A DNA stretch of 64,000 nucleotides from Mauremys mutica (GCF_020497125.1 NC_059084.1:32580203-32644202), one strand, 5' to 3'; counted from the first letter of the stretch, positions 9,851 to 20,331 are shown. Notes: generated from the sequence alone by a model not told the origin. Translations and numbers: made by a program.

Positions 9851-11024
9851 GACCTTGTGGGGTAGGCGGAAGGTGGGCAGTGCCGTCCACTGCGGAGGTG
9901 ACCGATGCAGAGCGCGATGGCCATGGCGGTGCCGAGGCGCTGATGGAGTGCGCCGCCGACCGAGGCAGACCGGCTCCGGACGGTGCCGAGGATCGGTGCC
10001 GGCTTTCACGGTACCGGGACGGTGACCGAGACCAACGGGAGCCGCGGTGCCGGGAGCTCGACCGGTGCCGGGAGCTCGACCGGGAGACGGACCTGCGGTG
10101 CCGGGAGTGGCTGCGCCGGGAACGGTGCCGGGACGGAGACCCTTGTTGGTGCCGACGCGACGGCGATCGGGACCTGGTGCGACGCCGGGAGTGCGACCGG
10201 TACTGCGATGACGAACGGTACCGGGACTTCGACCGACGTCGAGACGGCGACCGGTACCGCGATGGCGAGCGGTGCCGAGATCGCGATCGACGGGATGGTG
10301 ATCTGCGGCGGGACCGGGAACGCGACCGGGAGCGTCGGTCGTGCTGTCTTTCCGGAGAGGGCGGCCGGAGCATCATGGCCGGCTTTCCTGTGGACACGAC
10401 AGCCCGCACGGGCGGTGCCGGGGGCCGGAGGCTTGGTGCCTCTATGAGCTGTATTAGCTCGCGTGCCGAGGAGAAAGTCTCCGGCGTTGATGGCAGCCGG
10501 GGCTCAACCACGGTCGGTGCCGGGGAGCGTGGCGATGCCGGACTCGACGGGCCTTGCGGCGCCGGAGTCAATGTCCCGGTGCACGTCTTGTGCACGGCCA
10601 CCGCAGGGGCCACAGGTGGCGCAATTGCCTTCGCTGAGTCCTCAGCGCGGGCTTTAGCAAGTGCCTTCGCCAGCTTGTGTTTCCTTGAAGGCGAGAGCGA
10701 GCGGTGCCGGGTCTTCGAGGCCGCTGGCTTAGGCTGTGGTGCCGCGGTGCCTGAGCGGCTAGGTGCCACCGGTGCGCTCTGCACCGATGAAGTTCGCGGT
10801 GCCGGCGTGGACGGTGCCGGGGGCTGGAGCGACGCCTCCATTAGGAGTTGTTTTAAGCGGATATCCCGCTCCTTGCGAGTTCGCGGCTTGAAGGCGGAAC
10901 AGAAAGAACACTTATCTGTTCGATGTCCTTCGCCCAGGCAACGGAGGCAGGCGTCGTGCGGATCCCCTACTGGCATAGGCCGCTGGCACGATGCGCAGGG
11001 CTTAAAGCCCGGTGCCTTGGGCAT
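9741..11024 (-). CDS. DIRS Gag-like protein, N-terminal zinc-binding and RS-rich part
   Basis: It starts at a genuine ATG (11024). Residues 10-42 contain three CxxC pairs (Cys10/13, 26/29, 39/42) with His23 and His34, a zinc-knuckle-like head found at the start of DIRS Gag. A Pro/Ala-rich linker follows, then about 120 residues of Arg-Ser dipeptides (roughly residues 225-345, DNA 9985-10345, e.g. RRSRSRSRSRRRSPSRRSRS). The underlying DNA is a GC-rich imperfect tandem repeat. After the RS region this frame ends at 9741 in low-complexity sequence, while the Gag core continues in the frame ending at 8609. RS domains usually mediate contact with splicing factors or RNA; that role here is inference. 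Confidence 0.85.
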   Translation of the reverse strand: MPKAPGFKPCASCQRPMPVGDPHDACLRCLGEGHRTDKCSFCSAFKPRTRKERDIRLKQLLMEASLQPPAPSTPAPRTSSVQSAPVAPSRSGTAAPQPKPAASKTRHRSLSPSRKHKLAKALAKARAEDSAKAIAPPVAPAVAVHKTCTGTLTPAPQGPSSPASPRSPAPTVVEPRLPSTPETFSSARELIQLIEAPSLRPPAPPVRAVVSTGKPAMMLRPPSPERQHDRRSRSRSRSRRRSPSRRSRSRHRSPSRYRSPSRRRSKSRYRSSSQYRSHSRRRTRSRSPSRRHQQGSPSRHRSRRSHSRHRRSVSRSSSRHRSSSRHRGSRWSRSPSRYRESRHRSSAPSGAGLPRSAAHSISASAPPWPSRSASVTSAVDGTAHLPPTPQGHPQGAQQWGFWVPWAQYETRGAIAPCFRAQGTRGDG

Positions 11025-11210
11025 GAGCCCGCACCGGGGGAGGAAAGGGAGGGGATACCCCCCTTAACCTTATCCTAAACCTAACTAATTAACTATGAAA
11101 AACTATCTACACTAATCACTAAACGAACTATATACACGAGAAAGTAGCGAGAGCTAGGGTTGTGGAGGACAGAGAGCACTCCACAGTTCCAACTGGCCGT
11201 CACGGGCGGT

Positions 11211-11390
11211 AAGAAGGAACTGAGGAGCGGACGGGCCGGCTGGGGTATATAACAGGCGCCATAGCGGCGCCACTCCAGGGGGCGCCAGCCGGCCCGCCGG
11301 AGTTGCTAGGGTAAAAAAGTTCCGAGATGCCGTGCACGCACGGCGCGCACACCTAACTGGAATGCATAGGAGCAATCACTCGAAGAAGAA
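11211..11390. repeat. DIRS right inverted terminal repeat
   Basis: This is the reverse complement of 5304-5482. It is the upstream repeat for minus-strand transcription; the gag ATG lies 187 bp downstream of its inner edge. A TATATAAC word occurs at 11246-11253, but in its canonical direction it points away from the coding region, so I do not assign it as the promoter. The outer end, CACTCGAAGAAGAA, abuts the MITE sequence at 11391. Confidence 0.92.
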
Positions 11391-11425
11391 CTAATACTGA
11401 CATACGTGGTAGCGTAGACAAAGCC
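11391..11425. mobile_element. Harbinger-like MITE, right part
   Basis: This is the continuation of the MITE that starts at 5037. It reads ACTGACATACGTGG then AGCGTAGACAAAGCC, corresponding to the right end of the intact sister copy at 37544-37838. TCA at 11426-11428 is the second copy of the flanking trinucleotide. Confidence 0.8.
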
Positions 11426-11470
11426 TCAGCTGTATGCCTCAGCCAGCAGACCATGCTGTCCCTCCTAGAA
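11426..11470 (+). mobile_element. Ancient amniote SINE (MIR-like), right part
   Basis: The words CAGCAGACCATGCTGTCCCT correspond to the end of the MIR-like consensus (CACTAGACCATGCTGCC type). They continue the SINE broken at 5036. Confidence 0.6.
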
Positions 11471-11658
11471 GGGCTCTCATTAGTCAGGTTTCAAAGCACA
11501 AACTGATCACAACTGCTACAGTCTGGAAGAATTCTGTCCCCATTGTGCTGGGATGTATATTTTGGGCGTTTTACTCCTTCCTGTGAAGCACCTAGCTTTC
11601 AGCACCACTGGAGAAAACAGTGCACTAGATGTAGGCAGGGTCGACTCTATGCTCTTAC

Positions 11659-11736
11659 CTCATCGTATCCAAATATAGCTGCATAGAAATTTTCTGTCAT
11701 GCTTCTCATACTTTGTTTTAGAGTAAAAGAATCAAT
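11659..11736 (-). CDS. UQCC1: UQCC1 internal coding exon, IDSFTLKQ...FGYDE
   Basis: A 78-bp exon (26 codons, phase 0 at both ends). Acceptor ATTTTTCAG and donor GAG followed by GTAAGAGC are clear on the minus strand. It encodes IDSFTLKQSMRSMTENFY then AAIFGYDE. The length equals the corresponding segment of vertebrate UQCC1 as I remember it, and the AAI(L/F)GYDE motif is characteristic. It joins in frame to VMG of the exon at 44166-44274 and to GILSDD of the exon at 3478-3591. The intron on its 3' side contains the DIRS element, whose nearest end is 268 bp away. Confidence 0.93.
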
Positions 11737-12162
11737 CTGAAAAATAAAACAATATACAGTAATCTGTACAGGTCCTGAGAGATGTGAGCGGTGAGAGCAG
11801 TGCAGCCCGTGGTGATGGCGGGAGAGCAGCACAGTCTGTGGGGGTCGGGGTTGGGGGAGAGCAGCATGGTCCGTGGGGTTCGGGGCAGGGGGAGGTGAGA
11901 GCAATGTGGTTCATGGGGGTGGGGGGAGATGAGAGCAGTGCAGTCTGTGAGGGGCAGGATTGGGGCGTGAGCAGTGTGGTTCATGTAGGCTGCGGGGTGG
12001 AGAGGTATATATAAGGCATTATAAGTTGGCACAGACTTTGTAGAAATGAAAACTACCAATGGTATCTTCCCTGTGTGCTCAGAGGGTAGGAGAGTCCCCA
12101 GCCTGGGATGCTTTCTCATTAGTCTCACATTCCTCCCAATTCCTGTCAACTCCTCCCTGGCC

Positions 12163-12418
12163 CAGGGCCGGCTCCAGGCACCAGCGCAGTAAGCTGGTGC
12201 TTGGGGCAGCCCTTGGAAGGGGGCAGCACATCCAGGTCTTCGGCGGTGGGTCCCTCAGTCCCTCTTGGAGGGAAGGACTGGCTGCTGAATTGCCACCGAA
12301 GAATGACGTGGTGCGGTAGAGCAGCCACCAAAGTGCCGCCAATCGCGGGGGTGGGGGGGTTGTATTTTTTCCCTTCTCTTTGCTGCTTGGGGCGGCAAAA
12401 AAGCTGGAGCTGGCCCTG
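12163..12418. mobile_element. hAT-type MITE with exact 8-bp TSD
   Basis: A 256-bp element. It begins CAGGGCCGGCTCCAGGCACC and ends with the inverted form AGCTGGAGCTGGCCCTG. The exact duplication CCCTGGCC flanks it at 12155-12162 and 12419-12426. The interior is GC-rich with a GCTTGGGGCGGCAAAA-type subterminal block. The reading frames over it are incidental. Confidence 0.9.
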
Positions 12419-12962
12419 CCCTGGCCCCAAACTGCCTGTTACTGTTGCTTCCACAGATTAACAGACATTAAAGCCATTAGCAGCAGCTAGTCTGACCTGC
12501 ATAAACACAAGTCACAGAATTTCACCCAGTAATCTTATCAAAAATTAATATTGCTTTGTTTGACAAGTGCCATGCTGATTGGCATTAGTCGTGCTACCAT
12601 CATTTCATTAATACTGGGTGCTTCCATGTCAGCCTGTGTATTGCCCAGGATCCATGTCAGGCCACCCAGCCTACAGTTTCCTGGGTCATTGCATTTACTC
12701 TTTTAAATTATTGCCTCAACATTATTTTTTCCCCTTATCCTCTTGGGTTTCCTTAGTATTCCAAGATTTGTTAAATATTAGCATCAATGGCTCAGAGAGC
12801 TACTTGGCCAATTTTTAAAAACTCTTGGGTGCAAGTTACCAGGTCGTTCAGTTTCTCTGATCCTCCTTTTTTGCTTTCTCTCCACCTCACAGATATGAGG
12901 ACTGAATGAGGTGGCTCTGCTACTGTCTGAGACTGTGCAGTCAAACTAAAACTAACATATAT

Positions 12963-13342
12963 GGGCTCAATTCTACAAGGTGCTTAGACCTCTGGAGTGA
13001 CCCAACAAAGCACTTAAGAATCTGTTAAATTTTAAGCAGGTGTGTAGGTACCCTAAAGTCACTGGGGCTACCCACAGGCTAAATTTAATCAGATTCCTAA
13101 ATACACCTCTACTCCAATATAACACTGTCCTTGGGAGCCAAAAAAGTCTTACCGCGTTATAGGTGAAACTGCATTATATCGAACTTGCTTTGATCCACCA
13201 GAGTGCATAGCCCTGCCCCCCCCGGAGCGCTGCTTTACCACGTTATATTCCAATCTGTGTTATATTGGGTCACGTTATGTCCAGGTAGAGGTGTAATTGC
13301 TAGTTTGGGCATAGCTGCTTATCAGCTTGCAGGACTGAGCCC
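12963..13342. mobile_element. TIR element (MITE) hosting a mariner-like MITE
   Basis: The left end GGGCTCAATTCTACAAGGTG and the right end CTTGCAGGACTGAGCCC are inverted repeats with a few mismatches. I do not see a clear flanking duplication. The element is interrupted by the TA-flanked element at 13104-13293. Family assignment (hAT/Charlie-like) is tentative. Confidence 0.55.
13104..13293. mobile_element. Tc1/mariner (Tigger-like) MITE with TA duplication
   Basis: Termini CACCTCTACTCCAATATAAC and GTTATGTCCAGGTAGAGGTG form inverted repeats flanked by TA on both sides (13102-13103, 13294-13295). Repeated TTATA-type words occur in the interior. Size (190 bp) and TA target fit a non-autonomous pogo/Tigger-type element. 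It sits inside the TIR element 12963-13342 and is therefore younger than it. Confidence 0.82.
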
Positions 13343-15545
13343 TGTGTCAGCAGAGCTATGAGCTGCCTAACTGTGCGAGGAAGAGCTGGACTGCCAGACA
13401 CTCAGAGGGATGGCTAAATCAGACTCACGCTGGGTCTTCTTTCATCTATACTTTTCTTTTTGTCAATACAAATTGCCCCAAACAATTTAGAACTAAAACA
13501 TTTTCTTCACATAGCTATAGCTGCATTTTAACTGGCAAGGACTTGGGAAAGATTCTTTCCTATATTGGACCCATATGACAGATTTAAGGGACACTCTCAG
13601 AAGGAGCTCTGACGGGCCTTTTGACATTGTGTGGAGAGGGGGACCAAAAAAGCCCCATATGGTCTCTGTTTATTTGCATCCCCCCAACCTAAGTCACAAA
13701 CAGCCGAGACTGCCTATGTATGGCCAGCGTTCTAGGATATTCTCCTGTATTCTGCCCATACCAGGCAGGTTCCAAATGCTCACATCTAAAAATGTCTCAT
13801 TTGATTATCCTTCAAAACTGTCCAAAATAAATAAATAAAATAAATGCCCCCCTCCTCCCATGTGTGACACTGAAGATGGAAGTGAGAATTTTTTAAAAAG
13901 ATGTTGGAGATCAGTATAGTGTTTAAAAAAATGTGTTTACTATGCAAAGTGCATTACTGTTTTGGGGGTTGCAATACCATGTCAAATACAGACACTACAC
14001 AGCAAAGAAAAATTATGAATACACCTATAAGAAAATCTCAGAGCTCTGATGATAGCACAGACTGCTGGTGTTTCATCAAAGATGTCACCAAAGTTCCCAT
14101 AATATCCCGATAGCCTTAGTGGTTGTGCCTATATAATAGTTACTCTCTCAAAACTCTAATTATTTTATGTCATGCCATCAAATCTATTGTTTATATACTC
14201 TTCCATTAAATCACTATCCTTTTTCATAATTTGATTTTTATAAGAATACATGTAGTGCAATCACAAGGAAAATGTTCCTTTTATGTCAGTTACTCATATT
14301 TTTCCATTTATATGAGCTATTAAAATTCATGCAGATATTTTATAGGCCATCAAGATTTGGTGACTGGCTATTACTGAATGTTTAATAAAAAACTAAACAG
14401 AAGAAATCAGAGGGCTAAATGATGACTGCAACTCCTGTAATGACTTAATTAAATTTTTATTGAGTACATAAACTATGATGTCACTTCTAGCCAACCACAC
14501 TCATACTTTCTATGCATGCCAAAGACCGTGGTTTTTCTCAATAGAACGTACTTCTAAATAAGCAGCACTTCTACACTCTAATAGGGGAGCAGGTCTCATG
14601 TAACACACTCAATAAATTATCCTTCCATTTTTAAACAAACAAATTCCACGAGTTATAATATATTTGCCATGCACTTTTTATGACATAATAAAAATGTTAC
14701 CTTAAGGATTACTTAACACATACTACAAATGTTACAGCAGGCAATTGCAATGGGGTAAAGAAAACAAACAGTCCCATTACAGGGACAAGTCCTGGACTAA
14801 ACATCCCCAGGGAAGCAACTTACTATATTAAAAACGAAAAGCAGTGGCTTTAGGTTAGTAAGAAATGGATTAACGAAGGAGATAAAGTTAAACAAACATG
14901 GCAATAAGTACATCTTAGAGACAAACATTTTGAAATATGAAATATGACTGAGGATGGGGGAATATCTTAGGCAATAAAATTACATTTAAAGGGATATACT
15001 ATTTTTGAGGAATGCAGCCAACAATGCATAACTACAAAGAGCCGGAGAAACAGCCTCTCTTATAAAACAAGGGAACCAAGTAAATCAAAATCAATGCTCT
15101 TTGGAAACCATTCTCTTCTTGTTCCTATCTGCTTTCTCACCGCGGGCACCCTTCACAGGCTAGCTTTTGATGGTGATGACTGCAAGGGTTCTTTTACACT
15201 CCATTCTCAAACAGCAAAGCTGCTAGAGAATTTCAAATGAGTTAAAATTGCTAAAAACAACAAAAACATCTGAGTTCTCCCGGGGTATGGCTCCTTCACA
15301 CTCTGGAGTGCCCATCTCAGAGCAGTTACCAGAATCAGGCCATCCATGCACCAGTGCCTGTATCCTCACAAATAAAAATCTGTGTTCAAAACAAATTAAG
15401 AAAGCTTGGGTGCCTCCCCACACCTACACAGATGCTTAAAAGTAAGGCAATATCCAGCTAACGTATCTTCCTTTGACATGCTTTAACATCATATTCACCA
15501 CTTTTGCTGAAAGACTGTTCCCTTTATTAACAACTCCCTTATATC
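13343..15545. other. UQCC1: A/T-rich intron, no recognised feature
   Basis: About 2.2 kb of A/T-rich sequence without terminal repeats, recognisable protein fragments or splice-bounded coding blocks. Short open frames near 13575-13838, 13901-14113 and 15223-15439 show no family features. Confidence 0.5.
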
Positions 15546-15815
15546 TTCAGCATATACAGTAACACAATATACATACCACATTCCTCACCAACACACTAGA
15601 ATGCAAAACCTTAACTCCAACTTCAGCAACATTGACATATATACTGTTAGACATCCAGGCATTGTTGGAGTGTACGATGTATGGTCCCTTCCAGTTCTAT
15701 GATTCTATGATTCTCCTAGGGAGAAGTATGAAGTCAGAGTTAAGGTTTTGCATTCTAGTTTGATGGTTAGGAATGTGTGGAGCGTATTGTGTTATTGTAT
15801 GTGCTGAAAGTGCAT
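15546..15815. repeat. Inverted repeat with about 80-bp arms around a CR1-type tail
   Basis: The arm at 15546-15625 contains AGAATGCAAAACCTTAACTC and returns in reverse complement at 15733-15815 (GAGTTAAGGTTTTGCATTCT) with moderate divergence. The loop of about 105 bp holds GGTCCCTTCCAGTTCTATGA followed by ATTCTATGATTC, a CR1 3' tail. It may be an old MITE or foldback element carrying a CR1 end, or a chance inverted duplication; no target-site duplication was found. Confidence 0.7.
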
Positions 15816-15964
15816 TGAAATTGTTTGTAGAGAGGCACAATTTCAAAGTGAAACTGAACAAAATGTGTGGAGGTTAAAGAAGTACATAAAGAGATTTTTA
15901 CACTGGACATGCCCTTGCCGTTATGAGTTTGTGTTAATGCGTATTGCCCTTAAGTGACATTATA

Positions 15965-16340
15965 GCAGTAGACTAAAAGAGCTCACTCTATACAGCTTAA
16001 CAAAGAGAAGGTTAAGGGGTGACTTGATTACAATCTATAAGTATCTGCATGGGAAACAAATATTTAATAATGGGCTCATCAATTGAGCAGTGATCCAATG
16101 GCTGGAAGTTGAAATTAGACAAATTCAGACTGGAAATAAGATGTAAATTTTTAACTGAGAGAGTGATTAACCATTGGAACAACTTACCAAGGGTCGTGGT
16201 GGATTTAAAAATCAATATTGGATGTTTTTCTAAAAGATCTGCTCTAGGAATAATTTTCGGGGTGTTCTCTGGCCTGTGTTATGCAAGAGGCCAGACTAGA
16301 TGATCACAATGGTTCCTTCTGGCCTTGGAATCTCTGAACA
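15965..16340 (+). mobile_element. CR1-like (L3-type) LINE 3' end
   Basis: The translated segment [20 protein letters not shown] is the conserved C-terminal region of CR1/L3 ORF2. The 3' UTR with AGGCCAGACTAGATGATCAC and GGTTCCTTCTGGCCTTGGAA follows. It is truncated at the 5' side and carries stops. The reversed fragment at 43738-43840 has the same type of tail. Confidence 0.8.
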
Positions 16341-18420
16341 ATAACCTGGGACTTTGCACCACTTAGATAAACGGGGTCTGTGAGCCTTCATGGAAGTGGA
16401 GATAACGTCTTAGCTAGTTCTTCAAAGTGTTTCCCCTTTCTGAATAGCAGCATTTCAATTTTGCCTAGGCTCAGCTTGAGCCAGCTGATCCTCATCAAAG
16501 AGCTGATCTCTTGTAGACATAGTCTGCCATGTAAGCAGTGGTGGTAACTGCATACCGTTGGCAGTTTTGCTCTCTCCCAGTGGTCTCATGTAGCTATCAG
16601 AAAGACAAAGGGATTGTATGGTTCTCTATGGAACCCTGCAGGTTAGGGCCTTCGTTACTCATGGCCCACATACCAACACAACTCTCTAAACTCTGCTGGA
16701 AAGGAATGCCTGGAGTCACTGCAGTGCTGTATTATGTACTCCAGCTATGTCACGTAAGTGGGTTAGTAGAACCTTGCAGTTCACTGTTTCACAGGCTGCA
16801 GAGAGGTCCAGCAGTATGAGTGTGGAGAACTTACCTGTGTCTACTGCCATGAGGAGATCATCTTTCAGTATCACTAGAGTCATCGTTGCGCTAAGCTCTG
16901 GTCTGAACACTGATTGTGAGGCTTCCAGGATGCTGGTTGATCTCATTTTTTGGAGCTTAGTGGTTACTACTTTCTCAATTATCTTGCCCAGGACTGGGAG
17001 GCTGGAGACAGGACAGTAGTTGGAGTGTTGTCTAAAGGTTAGTTTCTTGACTACTGGAGAAACTATTGTTGTACCTTTCATGGAGTTTCTCTAAAGGAGG
17101 CACTGATTATTTCCATTAATAGTGTACACAGTTGCTCTTCATTGGCTTTCACCAGCCAGGAGGGGCATGGATTCATAGATTGTGGCTCTAATACTTTTCA
17201 GGGTTTCCTGAGCTTTGGCATGTGTGATGGGGCCAAACTCATTCAGGGTTGGTAGGGTAGATAATACAATCAGCTCAGGGAAGGAATTTTCTTTCCCACT
17301 TAGCTCCATACATATTCAGTTGATCTTATCAGTAAAATACGTTGACAGCTCTTCACAGCAGTTGAGGCTTGGGGCTGGCATCTGGGCTGTGCAGTCTGGG
17401 TGACTGAAATAGCTCTGCTGGCCATGACTGTGCTGCATCAATTGCAGAGAAGTAGAAGACTCATCTTGCTCCTTTATTGCAGTGGCAAAGTTCTGTAAGA
17501 GCTGTTTGTGGTGGATAGATTCAGAATCCTTTTTGTGCCACTGGCATTCTAACTTTCTGCCTCTGACTCATCTGCTGTTGCTCTTCTGTGACCCCTGGTC
17601 ATATTCTCCACTGGTGAGGGGAGAATGGGCAGCATAGGACCAAGGCATTGATGGTAATCGACATCAGGTGACTGACTGTATTGTTATACGAATTCATCGG
17701 CACCTTCTATTTGGGTGGCTTGTTCTCCTACAGTGAGTTTTAAACCCAGAGGTACAGGAGTCTTGGGGAAGGACAAGCTTTGGTTGTTCACTACTGTGCT
17801 GGGAAGGAGGGAAGTCTGCCAGCTGAAGGTGGTGAGACCAATAGTGTGGTATGTTAGTAGTGTCTCCAAAATCCACTCTTAGGCTGATGCCACGATCCAG
17901 CGTATGTCTTGCTATATGTGTGGGTCCAGAGACTGCCTGGGAGATCCCCATGAGTTCTACATGGGACATGAAATTAAGTACTACCGTGTCCTTTGCATTG
18001 TCTGTGTGAAGGTTGAAGTCCCTGAGAGGAGAGAATCTGGGGGATTACAGTACTATGCTGGGCAGCAGCTCTGTAAGTTCCTCCAGAAAGCTGACAGGGT
18101 TCCCAGCTGAGGGTCTTTACATCACTAAGACTCCTAGGAACCTTTCTGTCCTTTGCCCCACAGATCATGTTTTGTTTCTAGGTGGAGCATCTTCTGCATC
18201 TCAGACTGGAGGGGAACATTGGAGGGGAACAAGATTACTACTCTGCCTCCTCTTTCTTTTTTTTCTGGTGCATTCTGGAGTCTTTCTTGCTTTGTGATAT
18301 ATAGAGTATCCTGTGGGGACTAACCATGTTAGGGTAGAATTGAGGGTGGCCTTGAACCATGTCTCAGTGATGTGAGCAAGATTTACTATACTGACATTTT
18401 GTATTCCACCACTATAAGAT
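16341..18420 (-). mobile_element. L2-like LINE, degraded
   Basis: On the minus strand an endonuclease fragment reads SQAVSGPTHIARHTLDRGIS (17969-17694). It is followed by reverse transcriptase with NYCPVSSLPVLGKIIEKVV, a VFRPELSAT motif and LLDLSAACETVN (17081-16716), corresponding to NYRPVSSLP, GFRPGHST and LLDLSAAFDTVD of L2-clade LINEs. The 3' part runs to about 16341. Stops, frameshifts and mutated motifs mark it as old. It is sense-oriented with respect to UQCC1 but has no sign of exonisation. Confidence 0.78.
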
Positions 18421-18459
18421 ATAATAGTTATTCCAAATTGTGCAGCAGTACCTCTTCCT

Positions 18460-19260
18460 CTACTGGAAACACTGTATAAACCTCACTGACACACTGGGGC
18501 TCTTTGTCCCCCTGAAACAGTTAGACCATGTACAGGGGTTTATGAGTCAACTCCTGGTCCCGGAGCTAATGGCTCTAGTTCTTTAGCTCAAGCAGTAGAG
18601 GCCAATGCTTTCAGAGCCAAATAGCCATTAGTTCAGATGCTGCAGCAGACCCATAAAACACTGTCTGTGGTCTATCCCTTAGATGGTGGCAAAGATAATT
18701 CATTGTGTTAGCATGGGTTATAACTGCATTTTCAAAAGTCTTCTAGTATCACAGCATAGTAAGCAGTAAGAGTATGCCATCTAAAAAACCTCTGTCATTG
18801 TGTTGACATAAATACTATGCCGTCATCATAGCTTATGCCATCCGTAACATTGTGTCAATATACCTCTGATGCCGACATCCCAAAATAGTAATTTCTTAAA
18901 CTTTAATAACTATTAATAAAAACATGTTGCAACTTTTAACAAATATTCTTGCCAACTACTCATAGCAAAGAATAACACACATTTAATTTCCTACTTCAGA
19001 CTGCTCTAAGGCTTTTTTTTTTTTTTTTAAAAGGAGTCTGAAGAGAAATGAGAAACTGGAATAACTGTGGTCATGTGATGCTTTTTGAACTAGTTACAGC
19101 AAGTGTCAGACTGGGTTTCAAAATTCAAGCAGTTCATAAACAAAAATAAGCATTTGAAATTGACACTGGTGAGGGGAGCATTGACACTGTAATTCAAAAC
19201 AGATTTTACAGAATTTGTTTTAACCTCTGTTAAAATGAAAATCACTGAGCAACTTTAACG
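18460..19260. repeat. Non-coding unit duplicated at 30490-31560 (copy 1)
   Basis: Ordered blocks shared with 30490-31560 include TAGCTCAAGCAGTAGAGGCC (against CAGCTCAAGCAGCAGAGACT), TGTGGTCTATCCC, the ATGTTGCAACTTTTAA block, GCAAAGAATAACACACATTTAA and AAGCATTTGAAA. Both copies are in the same orientation at roughly 75-80% similarity by eye. The A-box-like word suggests a tRNA-derived component, but no complete SINE is recognisable. Either an ancient direct duplication or two copies of an unnamed repeat family. Confidence 0.6.
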
Positions 19261-19899
19261 ATGGTGGCTCAGTCACCCCACCACCATGGTATGGACAGAT
19301 CATCCATTTGGGTTCCATATGCAAAACTGAAATATTTATTGAATACACCTGGCTTTTCTGCATCATTACTGACAATTTTACCACTCCCATATAATAATGG
19401 AGCTACACCATTACTCTGATTCCTTCCGCTCCCCCATCCCCTGATATGCATTAAAAAACCTTCTTGTCTTTAACTCTACATTGACATTTCATTGATACCT
19501 TTAACTTTTCGTCAACCATGCATTTCTTAACTTTAGAGCTATATTAATTGTCATCTTCCTCTTCTTCCCCGTTTGTTATATAATGATTTATTGTTCTTGA
19601 GTATAGTTTTCACATCTGCTTAAGCAGATTTATTTTATACACTGAAATAGCTTTTTTTCCCCCCCAGCCCTGGCTAAGGAATTGTGGCTTTTTGGGCATC
19701 AAGCAAAATTCTTAAACAAATCCCAATTTTTGTTCATGCTTTTCAGTTTTATTTGTTTCCCCAAACACATTTTGCTCTAATTCTTTTTTGCACAATTATA
19801 AGGGGACTGTATTCTGTTCGCACAAAATGAGTGTAACCAGGTCCTGATCACAAATATCTAGGCAACCACTAATATTTTGTTGAGTACTCAATTCATCTT

Positions 19900-20200
19900 T
19901 ATCCATCATAATGAAATTTAATATTGAAACAAATTAAACATTCCAGGGATATTGTAATTATCCCCAAACCAAACACTGCAAACCCAAGAAACGCTGAGTT
20001 AAGGTTACACTTAAAATGAATATAAATATTTTAAGGTATGAAAATACACAATTAAAGTACAAAAACACACTTTACTCTGCCCCGTAGTGATGCCATAATG
20101 ATTAAGGCATTTTAAATGTTTGTGGTCTCAGATTAGATTAAACTCAGTTTCAAAGACACTGGTGTTTCATATTTTTGCCCTTTATGCCACTAAGTAAATC
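19900..20200. repeat. Non-coding segment homologous to 42600-42870
   Basis: TTAAGGTTACACTTAAAATG, TTTTAAGGTATGAAAATACA and ACTTTACTCTG correspond in order to TTAAGGTTAAACTTAAAAGA, GCTAAGGTATGGAAACATAC and AACTTTAACTCTG at 42600-42870. Same orientation. With the 18460/30490 pair this may mark one larger duplicated block. Confidence 0.55.
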
Positions 20201-20331
20201 CTTTCTTCCTTTGAACCTAGAAGGAAATACATAATAATTTCTTAGGCCTGCATCTGTGGTGTACATAGTAGCCTGAGCGTACAAGATAAGCTAGCACTGG
20301 GCCTGCAGTGTCAACAAAGTTTCTATGACAC

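Larger units (their letters stand above)
5272..11390 (-). mobile_element. Complete DIRS-family tyrosine-recombinase retrotransposon
   Basis: This is a 6.1-kb element transcribed on the minus strand. In coding order it has a right terminal repeat (11390-11211), gag (11024 to 8609, one frameshift), reverse transcriptase/RNase H (to 6685), an overlapping tyrosine recombinase (to 5636), an internal complementary region (5625-5519) and a left inverted terminal repeat (5482-5304) with a unique 30-bp outer end. DIRS elements integrate through a circular intermediate using the recombinase, so no target-site duplication is expected and none is seen. RT and YR frames are uninterrupted, so the copy looks young. 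It lies sense-oriented in a UQCC1 intron, 268 bp from the exon at 11659-11736. Confidence 0.95.

Noticed and set aside
9565..9924. Additional minus-strand frame within gag
   Set aside because: It overlaps both gag halves in the third frame and has no conserved features.
9880..11067. Long plus-strand open frame (about 395 codons, Arg/Asp/Cys-rich)
   Set aside because: It is the reverse reading of the RS-repeat of DIRS gag; composition is repetitive and the opposite strand carries the recognisable protein.
11246..11253. TATATAAC as promoter of the DIRS coding strand
   Set aside because: In canonical orientation it points away from gag; being near-palindromic it cannot be assigned from sequence alone.
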